64,000 nt of DNA from Bacteroidota bacterium (GTDB lineage: Bacteria > Bacteroidota > Bacteroidia > Bacteroidales > JAAUTT01), in assembly GCA_030706405.1 (NCBI GenBank), contig JAUZOO010000003.1:1-64000 (forward strand). The letters are read 5' to 3'. The position numbers and the translations under genes were made by a program. Below the pieces are notes generated by a model. The model saw only the letters and a program-made list of their open reading frames with translations. It made no database searches and was not told the DNA's origin. The number at the start of each line of letters is the position of its first letter. The first letter of the stretch is position 1. Shown here in pieces: positions 25,876 to 35,702 of the stretch.

Positions 25876-28458
25876 CTATTTCAACAATGATACACTTGGG
25901 CCAACGTACGTTTTCTTCAATCCACCCCAGTCAGTAATAATGCGTTCGATAATCATTCCGGGATCGCCACAAGTAAGGGTTAGGGTATGATTTTGCACGG
26001 ATTTGTTTACTGCAAATTTAGCCGTGGAAAGTACTCCGTTTTGCAATACCCTGTCTTTCCAAGGCTCGGTAAATTCTTTGTGGTCGTTTTGGACTACAAA
26101 AACCGGTTGATGATCGACTGATATGCCGTAGCGTGTACTTTTTCCTTTGTAAATGGCGAAGATTGGCAAACTGTAAACTTGTACGGTAATCGAGTCGGTA
26201 GTTACTTCCGAAAACTCATACTCGTAACGTGATCCATTCAGGTCTTTGGGGTCGGCTGTTGGTTCAGAAGCTTCGCCCAGTTGTATTGCATTCCAGTCAT
26301 AACCAATACCATTAATCGTTCGTAGAGTATGCCCATTGGTTGAGACCTTATTCTTAATCTGTTTTAAATCTATAACGGTACAGCCTTCTAAGTTGCTTTT
26401 TTGAGGCTCAAGATCAACCGGAGTACTCTCAATTCCGGCAGAAAGTTTCACTTTGGGCATATTCTGGTATTTGGCTACCCACCCGGGAGAAAGGGCCATC
26501 ATGCCGTTCCACTTTCCGTTGAGCATGGTGTTGTAGGTCAGGGTCATGTTGTTGATGCTGTCAAAAGCGGCTTTAGCCTGGATTGCAGCCCAGTTGGCAG
26601 CGGTCAATTTGTTTTCGGCAAATAATTCGTTGTTAAGTTGAGCCAGCAAAAACTTACGATTCATTTGATACGAACCCATAACCGGATAAGACAGCAACTC
26701 GTAAAACGCAGCACGGGCACTTTCCGGCAACTCTTTAGAGATTTTATCCGACATTTCGGAAATCCGTTTGTAATCTGCTAAACGTTGTTGAGCATCGTTA
26801 TAATTTTTAAACGAAAAGTCTGTGGGCAGAATATCCTTGTATTTTGGAGCGTCCCATTCGCGTTCCCAGCCCATAAACTCTGGTTTCCGGCTCCATGCGA
26901 GACGATAATAGTTGTCTAAAATATCCTGAAATGTTTTTTCGTATTTTGCCCCGAATGTGCGAGCCAGAAATTTACTTTGATGTTGATTGATGCTGCTGTA
27001 ATCAAATTTGTTCACATCCCATGCAAGGTCGAAGAATGTTTGCATGCCCAGCTCGGAAGGTTTGATATCGCCAACGTTCACTAACCAGTAACGGTTAGCG
27101 CCTGTTTTATAAGCTTTGGTAAGCTCTTCATACATCAAAACCGGAGGAGTGGTATTCAGCCATAAATAATCGTGCGGTCCGCCTAAATAGGAGAAATGAT
27201 AATACACTCCTGCACCTCCGCTCCGCTTTTGTTCAGTCTGATCACTTAGGCGTTTCATATAACCGTAATTATCGTCCACCCAAACCAGCGTAACATCATC
27301 GGGAACTTTCAATCCATCGTTATATACATCCAAAGCTTCTTTGTAAGGGACATAGATTTGAGGAATGCTGTTTAACGGCTTTTGTAAATATTTGTTGAGG
27401 ATGGTACGTTGATCGGCCATCGCTCTGTCCACAATATTTACTTTCTCTTCTCTGGAAAAATTTCCCCTCATACCCTCGTCATGCAATCCCCGCAACCCCA
27501 CGGTATAGATATTTTCGTAAGCAAAGGCTTCGTGTACACGGTTATCCAACTTTTTTAATATCATATCCTTGTTGGTTCCATAGTTCCAGTCGCCATCTAC
27601 TTTTGTATCCCATTCCGATTTGGCTGCATTATTAAATAACAACGGCTCGCAGTGTGAAGTAGTGACGATAATACCATACTCATCGGCAACCACCTTGCTT
27701 TCTGGGTGAGAATAAAATGCTCCGGTACAGCTATGCATCGCCGGAGCAAACATATTGGCTTTGAGGCGAAGTAATAATTCGCATACCTGCGCATACGTTT
27801 TTGGACCGATGTCGCCCAGATTTTTTTCGTAATTGTTCGACGACCAAGGTTTTAAACCCCAATCTTCATCGTTGATAAAAATGCCCCGATACTTAACCGA
27901 AGGGCTTTGAGATATAAAATCGATTGGTTTTATGGTTAATACGGCACTTTTTTGTACCGGAACATCAGCCCACCAGTACCATGGCGAAACTCCGATGGCT
28001 TCGGATATCGAGAATGTTCCGTAGGCTGCTCCCCGGCGATCGCTTCCGGCAATAACCAATGCTTGTTTCACTCCTTTAAAAGGGTTGTCAATGGTTTTAA
28101 TCGTGTAACGTTCCCACTGGTTGCGAAGCTGGTCTACATTCAGTTTCTTCGATCTGACCAGTTCTTTAATCATTCGGCTTTTTTCTACAGTTCCGACAAT
28201 AATAACGTACTCTTTGAACTCAGATTTAGTTGAAATTATCTTGGGCAATTTGTCCGTTACTCTTTCGATATCCTTTGCAAAAAGCTGAGCCGTCTTTTTT
28301 ACAGAAGCATCATCCGATGAATCAAAATAAATGGAAGCTACTTTTTCTCCTGTGGCCAGTGGAAAACCGACTTTTTCATTTTGCAATTGTTTGCTAACCA
28401 CCACCTGCGAAAAAGCAATCTGAGGCACAATAAGCAATAAAAGAAATATTTTTTTCAT
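25876..28458 (-). CDS. GH115 alpha-glucuronidase
   Basis: About 860 residues from MKKIFLLLLIVPQ. An ATG three codons upstream (28467) would abut the next gene exactly. Signal peptide ends IAFSQ. GH115 hallmarks are the N-terminal domain with VIAGSDRRGAAYGTFSISEA and SPWYWWADVP, followed by the barrel blocks KYRGIFINDEDWGL, LKANMFAPAMHSC, YGIIVTTSHCEPL, GLRGLHDEGM and WVDDNYGYMKRL. A C-terminal beta domain ends the protein. GH115 removes (4-O-methyl)glucuronic acid from internal or terminal xylose of glucuronoxylan. This is the strongest single indicator that the operon targets glucuronoarabinoxylan. Periplasmic. Confidence 0.93.
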   Translation of the reverse strand: MKKIFLLLLIVPQIAFSQVVVSKQLQNEKVGFPLATGEKVASIYFDSSDDASVKKTAQLFAKDIERVTDKLPKIISTKSEFKEYVIIVGTVEKSRMIKELVRSKKLNVDQLRNQWERYTIKTIDNPFKGVKQALVIAGSDRRGAAYGTFSISEAIGVSPWYWWADVPVQKSAVLTIKPIDFISQSPSVKYRGIFINDEDWGLKPWSSNNYEKNLGDIGPKTYAQVCELLLRLKANMFAPAMHSCTGAFYSHPESKVVADEYGIIVTTSHCEPLLFNNAAKSEWDTKVDGDWNYGTNKDMILKKLDNRVHEAFAYENIYTVGLRGLHDEGMRGNFSREEKVNIVDRAMADQRTILNKYLQKPLNSIPQIYVPYKEALDVYNDGLKVPDDVTLVWVDDNYGYMKRLSDQTEQKRSGGAGVYYHFSYLGGPHDYLWLNTTPPVLMYEELTKAYKTGANRYWLVNVGDIKPSELGMQTFFDLAWDVNKFDYSSINQHQSKFLARTFGAKYEKTFQDILDNYYRLAWSRKPEFMGWEREWDAPKYKDILPTDFSFKNYNDAQQRLADYKRISEMSDKISKELPESARAAFYELLSYPVMGSYQMNRKFLLAQLNNELFAENKLTAANWAAIQAKAAFDSINNMTLTYNTMLNGKWNGMMALSPGWVAKYQNMPKVKLSAGIESTPVDLEPQKSNLEGCTVIDLKQIKNKVSTNGHTLRTINGIGYDWNAIQLGEASEPTADPKDLNGSRYEYEFSEVTTDSITVQVYSLPIFAIYKGKSTRYGISVDHQPVFVVQNDHKEFTEPWKDRVLQNGVLSTAKFAVNKSVQNHTLTLTCGDPGMIIERIITDWGGLKKTYVGPSVSLLK

Positions 28459-28467
28459 CCTATACAA

Positions 28468-30861
28468 TTAGTTGTTTTGTTTAAATTCAAATTTATCAAT
28501 ACTTAAACCCGGACCGTCGAATACCAGTTTCAAAATATGTTTCCCGGCATCGAGTTTTATTGAGCTTTTGACAATGTTCCAGTTTTGACGTCCATTGGTG
28601 CTTGGGGTAATCACATTCCCCGTTTTATCAACTCCATCGCATTCGAGGTGAAGTCGGCCATTGTCGGATGTGCAGGCAATATTAAAGCTGACTTCGTATA
28701 TTGCCGATTGGGCCACGTTCACCGTATAAGCCAGCCATTCACCGGGATTGGTACGGCAAACGTCGAAACCACCCGCGTTGCATACTTCAATATCAACACC
28801 CTGATCTAACCGATATTGAGAGCCTGTATTTGCTTCGTCTCTATCTACATATGCTTCGCCGGGACAGCCTTTGTCAAAGTCTTCCGCTTCAATAATTCCC
28901 GGAACGGCATTCGGTTTGAAAGCTTCTTGTACCATATCGCATACTTTACTAAGACTCCAACCGATGTTTTTACTGCTTGTTTTGCTGTTGGCTATACCTA
29001 CTGTTTTGCCTACTGCCAAATCACCATTTACAGAAAGTGACATGGTTGGATATTGTTTATTACTTATTTTATATAATCCTCCGAATGAAGTTTCTATTTT
29101 CCAAACCTGATTGTCTTTTCCGTTTGCAGTGGCTACAGTCAGTTTCCCGTCGGACAAAATACCGATAGCCTGCGATGGATTTTTTCGATTCTGAATTACA
29201 TAATACCCTTTGCCCACTGATTTAAACTTCCACTGAGTAGCCTGATTCTTATCTTTTGCCGCCAGTTTCAGATCCATCCCAAGTGCGGTTATCGTTTTGC
29301 TGCTTCCCGGTACAAGGTAATAGTGTGGAGCCGTGTTTATCATTACATAGTTATCAAGTTGGGGTAAGTAGCCGCTAAAGCTTAGTTTAACAACATAGGC
29401 CATGTCATCAAATGTTTTTTCAGGAAGTTGAATGGTCAAACCTTTTTCATTTTGTTTATATTTCAGTGTAATGTAGCTATTTGCTTTCCCATTGATAAAT
29501 TCAACTTTTGTAAGATTTTTAAGGTTGATTCTATCGGCTGACAACGAAGTCAGGACTAATTCATTTTGGTCTTTTTCTCTTGCCATGAAAATGGCATAAA
29601 GCGTTTTATTGTCTTTTGAACGAGTAAACCGGATGTCTTTAATTGTACCTGCTTGAGGCGAAGAAAAAGCACCGCCACCAATCTTGGTTGCTCCCTCGCC
29701 ATATTTATTCCAGGCGCGGGTAGCATAAATGGCTTCGCCGTATTTTTTGAGCCAGTTACCCATCGATAGCAATATTTCTTTTTGTCCTTCGGGTATAGAG
29801 CCATCGGCTTTGGGCGAAATGTTGAGCAAAAGATTCCCGTTTTTACTAACACGGTCTATAAATCCATGCAAAATAGCTTTCGAGGTGTAGTACTTCAGGC
29901 CTTCGGTGTAACACCAGCTCGACGAGCTGATAGCATCATCAGTAAGCCAATAATTCTCGGTAATATCACTTGCTCCGCCACGCTCATAATCAAGTACGCC
30001 GCATTTGTCGTTCAAGCCGTCTTTGTAGGTAGCTACAACCTCTTTGCCCCAGCTTTGGGCGCTGTTATAATAATAGGATAGAAAACCCAACAAGGTTGGT
30101 TGTGCAAGCTTGTGAAGGTTAAAATCCTGCCAAATAATATCTGGGTGATACTTGTCGATAATTTCTTTGTGTTTGGCAAGCCAGAATGCTTCATTTTTTT
30201 CCGTGCCTTGTTGCCCGTATAGCATTTGTAATTTTGGGTCATCTGTTTTTGGTGCGTCGGAATAGAAGCCTGTTATATTGAAAGCATGGTGCATAGCCAT
30301 CAGAAATTTCATATCATGTTTGCGGATAGCCTTTTCAAAAAGTCCGGCTAAATCAAGCTTTGAACCCATATCTTTCGAATTCCATGGATTCACCTTGCTG
30401 TTCCACATCGAATAACCATCGTGATGTTCGGCAACCGGACCTGCAAATTTTGCTCCTGCATCGGCAAAGAGCTGCGCCCATTCTTCGGGGTCAAATTTTC
30501 CGCCTTCCGTTTTTAGTTTAGGTGCAAACTGAACGAAATTACCTTGTTTGTCTTTGGCACCGGTGATGAAATTGCTATACGGCCATTCTTCAGGTGTACC
30601 GTAAACTTCGGTATGATGCTTGCGTTCATTGGTGTTTTTCCCGTACATGTTGCGGGGATACCATTCGTTGGCAAAAGCTGGTACGGCGAAAACTCCCCAA
30701 TGGAAGTATATTCCGAATTTGGCATCTTTAAACCATTCCGGAACCGGGTTTACTTTTTCAAGCGATTCAAATGTAGGCTGAAATGTCTTTGCCTGATTCT
30801 GTGCTAATATGCCGCTTGTTAGGACTGTAAGGAATAGAAAAGATAATTTGAAGCGCTTCAT
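28468..30861 (-). CDS. GH29 alpha-L-fucosidase with ricin-like and CBM6 modules; first gene of the glycan operon
   Basis: 797 residues. Signal peptide about 1-20 (SGILAQ). The GH29 barrel carries WFKDAKFGIYFHWGVFAVP, AEHHDGYSMW and PDIIWQDFNL with the nucleophile-position Asp (near 244). From about 505 a ricin-type beta-trefoil follows (HYYLVPGSSKTITALG, QWKFKSVGKGYYVIQNRK), and from about 650 a CBM6 (IEAEDFDKGCPGEAYVDRD, NPGEWLAYTVNV, SIDKFEFKQ). The two binding modules suggest tethering to polysaccharide. It begins the operon 346 bp downstream of the hybrid sensor gene, with a possible promoter and operator in that gap. Confidence 0.9.
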   Translation of the reverse strand: MKRFKLSFLFLTVLTSGILAQNQAKTFQPTFESLEKVNPVPEWFKDAKFGIYFHWGVFAVPAFANEWYPRNMYGKNTNERKHHTEVYGTPEEWPYSNFITGAKDKQGNFVQFAPKLKTEGGKFDPEEWAQLFADAGAKFAGPVAEHHDGYSMWNSKVNPWNSKDMGSKLDLAGLFEKAIRKHDMKFLMAMHHAFNITGFYSDAPKTDDPKLQMLYGQQGTEKNEAFWLAKHKEIIDKYHPDIIWQDFNLHKLAQPTLLGFLSYYYNSAQSWGKEVVATYKDGLNDKCGVLDYERGGASDITENYWLTDDAISSSSWCYTEGLKYYTSKAILHGFIDRVSKNGNLLLNISPKADGSIPEGQKEILLSMGNWLKKYGEAIYATRAWNKYGEGATKIGGGAFSSPQAGTIKDIRFTRSKDNKTLYAIFMAREKDQNELVLTSLSADRINLKNLTKVEFINGKANSYITLKYKQNEKGLTIQLPEKTFDDMAYVVKLSFSGYLPQLDNYVMINTAPHYYLVPGSSKTITALGMDLKLAAKDKNQATQWKFKSVGKGYYVIQNRKNPSQAIGILSDGKLTVATANGKDNQVWKIETSFGGLYKISNKQYPTMSLSVNGDLAVGKTVGIANSKTSSKNIGWSLSKVCDMVQEAFKPNAVPGIIEAEDFDKGCPGEAYVDRDEANTGSQYRLDQGVDIEVCNAGGFDVCRTNPGEWLAYTVNVAQSAIYEVSFNIACTSDNGRLHLECDGVDKTGNVITPSTNGRQNWNIVKSSIKLDAGKHILKLVFDGPGLSIDKFEFKQNN

Positions 30862-30897
30862 GATATAATTGATTATATTTAAGAATGTTCACGCGTG

Positions 30898-30905
30898 CAA
30901 AAATA
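30898..30905 (-). promoter_or_regulatory. Candidate -7 promoter box of the glycan operon
   Basis: TATTTTTG on the minus strand fits the Bacteroidetes TAnnTTTG box and lies 36 bp before the GH29 start codon. The -33 TTTG element is not clear, so this is tentative. Confidence 0.35.
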
Positions 30906-30908
30906 ACC

Positions 30909-30932
30909 TTAGAGATAGTTAACCGTTTCTAA
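30909..30932. promoter_or_regulatory. Candidate operator palindrome of the glycan operon
   Basis: Outer arms TTAGA and TCTAA are symmetric about a central GTTAAC, with six mismatched positions between. It sits just upstream of the candidate -7 box, where a DNA-binding activator or repressor could act. The assignment to the adjacent hybrid regulator is inference. Confidence 0.35.
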
Positions 30933-31207
30933 GATTTAGGTATTTCATTCTAAGTTTTGGATATAAATGTGTAAGTTGGGAAGTCATTTGTAACCTCAGA
31001 AAGATTCAAATAAAGATCAATCAGCTCCCTAGTAATGTACAAATGATTGTATTAATGCAATGAACTGAAATATCACAGTTCAAAAGACCTCGGATTTAAA
31101 AATAACTATTTTACTATAGTACAAAAGTAGATAATGGCATATTAAGGCCTTATAAAACCATTTACAAAACATACTGAATAGTATGATACTCGTATGAGGA
31201 AAGGATA

Positions 31208-34200
31208 TTATATTTCGGTAGGTAGTTTACCAAAGTGCTTTTTAAAAACAGATCCAAAATAGCTACTGCTAGAAAAACCACAAAGTTCACTTACTTGTGT
31301 AATTGTGTATTTATGGGACTGGAGTAATTCTAATGCGCGATTTAAACGAGTTGTTTTGATCAAATCGACTGGAGATTGTCCTGTTAAAGATTTCAGTTTT
31401 TTGTACAAAAGTGAAGGACTTACATTCATAGCTGATGCAAACTCATTTTTCCCAAAATCAGTATTGTCTAAATTAGCATGCATTACTTCCATTGCTTTTT
31501 TTACAAATTGATCATTAAGTTCATTTGTAAAAATCACTTGCTCATTATCAGACTGATCAATAAATCTCAACGCTTTATCTCTAACAATTTCCCTATTTTT
31601 AATTATTGATTTTATCCTTTGTGATAAAATAGTCATATCAAAAGGCTTAGTGATATAATCATCTGCCCCTAAGCCTAACCCTATTAATTGATCTGCTTTT
31701 TCAGAAAGCGCAGTTAACAAAATTACCGGAATATGTGAAGTCTCAAATGATGATTTAATTAGCTTACAAAGCTCTAATCCATTCATGTCCGGCATCATTA
31801 TATCAGATATTATTAAATCAGGCGATTCTCTCTGAATCAAAGTCCAAGCTTGAGTCCCATTAGTTGCAGTTGAAATTTTATACTGTTCTTGAAAGGAATA
31901 TTTTAAAAAATCTTGTAGTTCATCATTATCTTCAACAATCAATAGATGAGTACTTTTTTTATTGAAGTTATCCTCTTCTGTATAATCAACCTTTTCAATA
32001 TAATTATTGGGAATATCATCAACCATTGGAAGAACTACCGGCACTGTGTTATGCGGGATTACCACTTCAAATAATGAACCTTCATATTCTTTACTGTTAA
32101 AAAAAACATTACCTCTATGCATAGATACATATTTTTCAACTAACAGTAACCCAATGCCTGAACCTATCATTTTTGAATTTGTAGCATTATCTCCTCTGTA
32201 AAATTCTTGAAATAATTTCTTTTGATCATTGCTAGAAATGCCTAATCCATAATCTCTTATACTGAATCTCCACTTAATATCGTTGCACGTTAAACTAATT
32301 TCTACTTTACTATCATTATACGAATATTTAATGGCATTTAAAATAAGATTATCGATAACTCTTTCTATTTTTATTTCATCAACTGCACTAACATAAACCT
32401 CCGCATTTGAAGTGAAAATTAGTTCAATATTTTTTTTGTTTGCGGATGTTTTATGCATTTGTATCCTTTGAAAAACAAGTTTCACTATGTCAACTTCCGT
32501 CAGGATGAGCTGCTCTTTACCTTTATCAACTTTCTGAAATTCAAGTAATTGATTTGCTATCTGTAATAAATTTTTAGATTGTCTGGTTGTTATATCTAAA
32601 TAGTGACGCGATTTCTCTGACAATTCAGGAGCTTTATTTAATTCTTCAATTGGTGCAGTAATTAATGTTAGTGATGTACGAATATCATGTGCAGTATTCG
32701 TAAAAAAATTCATTTTATCTTCAGCATGTTGTTGTTTTAAATAATTAACATAATATCTTAAAGATATATATATTATATAGGTAATTGTACAGAAAATAAC
32801 CAGATAGAACCACCAAGTTGCCCAGAATGGAGGTGAAACATGTATTCTAAGTAAACGTTCATCAACGATGTGAGTAAGCGAATTATCATACATTCTGATT
32901 TTAAGGAGAAACGTACCACTTGGAATATTAGAATAGTTTATAATATGATTCGTAGATGGAAAATTCCAGTTTTTATCTACACCCTCCATTTTCCAGGAAA
33001 TCTTTGCTTCTTGAGAATTAATATCAATAGGAAGTACTTCTATAGTAAAAGTGTTTTGATTATACTTCATTGAAATATTAGATTTCTTGTCCACCGGAAC
33101 ACCATCTAATAGTTTTGGATATTCTCTGATAGATCGACCAGAAATATACATGTCTTGAATATATATCCGCCCATTTAATTGATCTTGATGTAGTGTATTT
33201 GAACTGAACATTAATGCTCCTTTGTTTGTGCCCCATAGCAAATTTCCATTTTTTAATTTTATACATGCATTTGCATTGAACGATATATTTGACAGTGGTG
33301 AAAGAGATATACAACCATAAACTTTATTGTCCGTTGGGTTGATTCTACATAAACCATTTTCAGTGCCTAACCATAAAAAGCCATTGTCAAACATGACACT
33401 ATTTACATAATTAGAAGGAAGTCCTGATTCTGTAGTAATTTTGAGAATAGTGCGCTTTTTATAATTATAACAAATTAATCCGTTTCCATTTGTCCCAATC
33501 CAAATATTATCTCCAATGGCTAAGGCATCTTGTGCAAAATACTCTCCCAAATAGTTAGATTTACCATTGGTTTTATCTAAACAAATTAAACCATATGTGC
33601 AAAATATTAGCATCTTACTTGATGATAATTCCATGAAAAAACGAACTGGCTGAGGTGCGTATGTTCTAAAACGGCCTTCTTTAGACAAGTAACATATTAC
33701 ATCCTGTAACCCTCCAATCCAAATGTCGTTATCCTTATCTTTAAATATATCATAAATAAATTTTCCAGTAGGATTCATATTATTCTTTTGAAAATAATGA
33801 ATTAATTCCTTACCGGTATTTCGATCTAAAACATAATATCCAGAGGAATAAGAACCCGCCCATATACGTCCTTTACTATCTTCACAAAGTGATAAAAAGA
33901 CTTGTGCTTGTTCTTTTTTGTTTTGATAATATGTATCCCATTTATTTGATGTCACTCTCCAACGGCTTATTCCATTATTTGTAGCAAACCAAATGTCGCC
34001 TTTACTGTCTTCCAGAATTTTGTTTACATTGTTATTGATCAGTGAATTCACATTATTTATATTGTGAGTTATATGAACGATTGATGATAAATCTTGTTCG
34101 CAAAAGCATAGTCCACCACTATATGTCGCAACCCATATTCTTTTTTGATTATCACACAAAATGTCATAAACACCATCACCACTAATAGAAAATGGGTTAT

Positions 34201-35056
34201 TATCATCTCCTTTATATACATTTAATATAGTATTCCCATCATTTGATAATTTCCACATCCCTTGTCCGTCAACTCCAATTAATAATGTTGAGTCATAATT
34301 TTTTTTAATTGTTAGTACGGGTTGATTTGGAAAATTTTTAATCGTAGCTTTTGAAAACTGTTTCGTCTTTATATCATAATAAAATAGCCCATTTGAAAAA
34401 GTTCCAATCCACAAACGATCGCTGTTCTTATCGTAAAGAAGGGTTGTTATATGAATGTTATTTCTAATTTGAAAAACAGACTTCCGTTTAAGAGTATTTT
34501 TGTCTATAATGGAAATGCCTTTTGTAGTTGCAATAAATAACTGATTGGCGAATTTTTCTTCAATATAGTTTACAATATTCGACTCCAGATTTAATTGTGT
34601 TATTTTTTCATTTTTGTAAATGTACAAACCGCTATTAGTTGAAATCCAAACGGTTTTTTCACTATCGACTATAATTCTGGTTATGCCTATATAGTTGTTG
34701 TTTAATAGTTTCCGTAAATCAATTAATAATTTGAAACGATCAAATAATTCATCATAAAGAAATATTTGTCCGTTGTTTGTGTAAGCGATTAAAGAAGAAT
34801 TTATATAGGTAAGATTTAATGAAATATAGTTTGCTGTAATTTTAGGAAGCTGATAAATTTTGTAGTTTCCGCCTGCAATTCTTAAAACTCCGGTTTTAGA
34901 TGAAGACCAAATGAATCCATTTTTATCTTGGCATACGGAATATGTTTCCCGCATAGATAAATTATATAGATTATTTATGTTGTAGAATTTTAAATCGGCA
35001 GGATACGCATTAAGGATTGAAACAAATATATATACTAATAAAAGATTGCGTTTCAT
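31208..35056 (-). CDS. Hybrid two-component system regulator (HTCS)
   Basis: 1282 residues joining sensor, kinase and regulator. Signal peptide about 1-20, then a periplasmic double beta-propeller of Reg_prop repeats (recurring units such as GFIWSSSKTGVLR, TVWISTNSGLY, RIWVATYSGGL) to about 660, a Y_Y_Y domain (to about 740) and one membrane helix (about 745-771). HisKA follows with the phospho-accepting His in NTAHDIRTSLTLI (near 785), then HATPase_c (NLILNAIKYS, GIGLLLVEKY). The receiver starts LLIVEDNDE (phospho-acceptor Asp in IISDIMMPD, near 1085), and an AraC HTH occupies about 1180-1282. HTCS proteins bind an oligosaccharide in the periplasm and activate the neighbouring utilization operon, here almost certainly the GH genes downstream. 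Confidence 0.95.
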   Translation of the reverse strand: MKRNLLLVYIFVSILNAYPADLKFYNINNLYNLSMRETYSVCQDKNGFIWSSSKTGVLRIAGGNYKIYQLPKITANYISLNLTYINSSLIAYTNNGQIFLYDELFDRFKLLIDLRKLLNNNYIGITRIIVDSEKTVWISTNSGLYIYKNEKITQLNLESNIVNYIEEKFANQLFIATTKGISIIDKNTLKRKSVFQIRNNIHITTLLYDKNSDRLWIGTFSNGLFYYDIKTKQFSKATIKNFPNQPVLTIKKNYDSTLLIGVDGQGMWKLSNDGNTILNVYKGDDNNPFSISGDGVYDILCDNQKRIWVATYSGGLCFCEQDLSSIVHITHNINNVNSLINNNVNKILEDSKGDIWFATNNGISRWRVTSNKWDTYYQNKKEQAQVFLSLCEDSKGRIWAGSYSSGYYVLDRNTGKELIHYFQKNNMNPTGKFIYDIFKDKDNDIWIGGLQDVICYLSKEGRFRTYAPQPVRFFMELSSSKMLIFCTYGLICLDKTNGKSNYLGEYFAQDALAIGDNIWIGTNGNGLICYNYKKRTILKITTESGLPSNYVNSVMFDNGFLWLGTENGLCRINPTDNKVYGCISLSPLSNISFNANACIKLKNGNLLWGTNKGALMFSSNTLHQDQLNGRIYIQDMYISGRSIREYPKLLDGVPVDKKSNISMKYNQNTFTIEVLPIDINSQEAKISWKMEGVDKNWNFPSTNHIINYSNIPSGTFLLKIRMYDNSLTHIVDERLLRIHVSPPFWATWWFYLVIFCTITYIIYISLRYYVNYLKQQHAEDKMNFFTNTAHDIRTSLTLITAPIEELNKAPELSEKSRHYLDITTRQSKNLLQIANQLLEFQKVDKGKEQLILTEVDIVKLVFQRIQMHKTSANKKNIELIFTSNAEVYVSAVDEIKIERVIDNLILNAIKYSYNDSKVEISLTCNDIKWRFSIRDYGLGISSNDQKKLFQEFYRGDNATNSKMIGSGIGLLLVEKYVSMHRGNVFFNSKEYEGSLFEVVIPHNTVPVVLPMVDDIPNNYIEKVDYTEEDNFNKKSTHLLIVEDNDELQDFLKYSFQEQYKISTATNGTQAWTLIQRESPDLIISDIMMPDMNGLELCKLIKSSFETSHIPVILLTALSEKADQLIGLGLGADDYITKPFDMTILSQRIKSIIKNREIVRDKALRFIDQSDNEQVIFTNELNDQFVKKAMEVMHANLDNTDFGKNEFASAMNVSPSLLYKKLKSLTGQSPVDLIKTTRLNRALELLQSHKYTITQVSELCGFSSSSYFGSVFKKHFGKLPTEI

Positions 35057-35147
35057 TAAATTATATGTTTGCGTTTTTTAAAGCATGTTTTGAAATTTTG
35101 AAATAAGGAATCTGTTCATAATTTTAAAATAACGGCTAACTAAAATT

Positions 35148-35702
35148 ATGTTTACTCGATTTAATGAGCTTAAAGATTTCCTGTGGAAAATTATATCACC
35201 CTTGTTTAATAACCAAAGGAAACGAAAGAATTCGTTGATAAATGTAGGAAACGGAATATTTTATATACTCAGGACAAGTTTTCAATGGCAAAACCGTCCC
35301 AATAAATATCCCCCACGGTAGCAGAGCGTTTATTACTATTTCTATTGATGGACTAAAAATGGGACCTTCGAATCCCTTGCATTTTCCTTAAACTGACACC
35401 TTCGTAAGCAATCTAATTGGGAAGAAATCTCAAGCTTACACTACACTAACAAGCAGTCAATTAATTCAAAACTTGTAATTTATGAAGATAAGGGAATAGA
35501 TGGGAATAAGAAGATAAACGGACGAAAACGTCAGGTATTAGTAGATACGTTGGGGCTTGTCTGGTCTTGTTCTGTTCATGCTGCCCACCTTTCGGATACA
35601 GTGATGGGGTGTAGCTTATTTGACAAAATAAAACACCTGTTAATACGGCTTGAAAAGATATTAGCCGATGGAGGATACAAAAATACCATATCGAATCCGG
35701 AT
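35148..35702 (+). pseudogene. IS5-family transposase remnant, several stop codons, 3' end missing
   Basis: From the ATG at 35148 the frame reads like an IS5-family (IS1031/IS427-type) transposase: FTRFNELKDFLWKIISPLFN, GNGIFYILRTSFQWQNRP, YYYF, then IDGNKKINGRKRQVLVDTLG, SVHAAHLSDTVMGCSLFDKI and LEKILADGGYKNT. In-frame stops occur at 35319-35321 (TAG) and 35346-35348 (TGA), and further stops and shifts occur near 35400-35470. The C-terminal third is absent. Homology stops at about 35702, where DUF1016 sequence begins. It is clearly inactive. Confidence 0.8.

Larger units (their letters stand above)
30862..31207. other. Leader and promoter region between the regulator and the glycan operon
   Basis: No gene is seen in this 346-bp gap. 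On the minus strand it contains two matches to the Bacteroidetes -7 box TAnnTTTG (TATTTTTG at 30898-30905 and TACTTTTG at 31122-31129), a CACGCGTG palindrome (30890-30897) and a 24-bp imperfect palindrome (30909-30932). Confidence 0.45.

Noticed and set aside
7494-30861. susC/susD pair within the glycan cluster
   Set aside because: Every gene in the run was assigned to enzymes or the SDR. No TonB-dependent receptor or SusD-like lipoprotein is present in this window.
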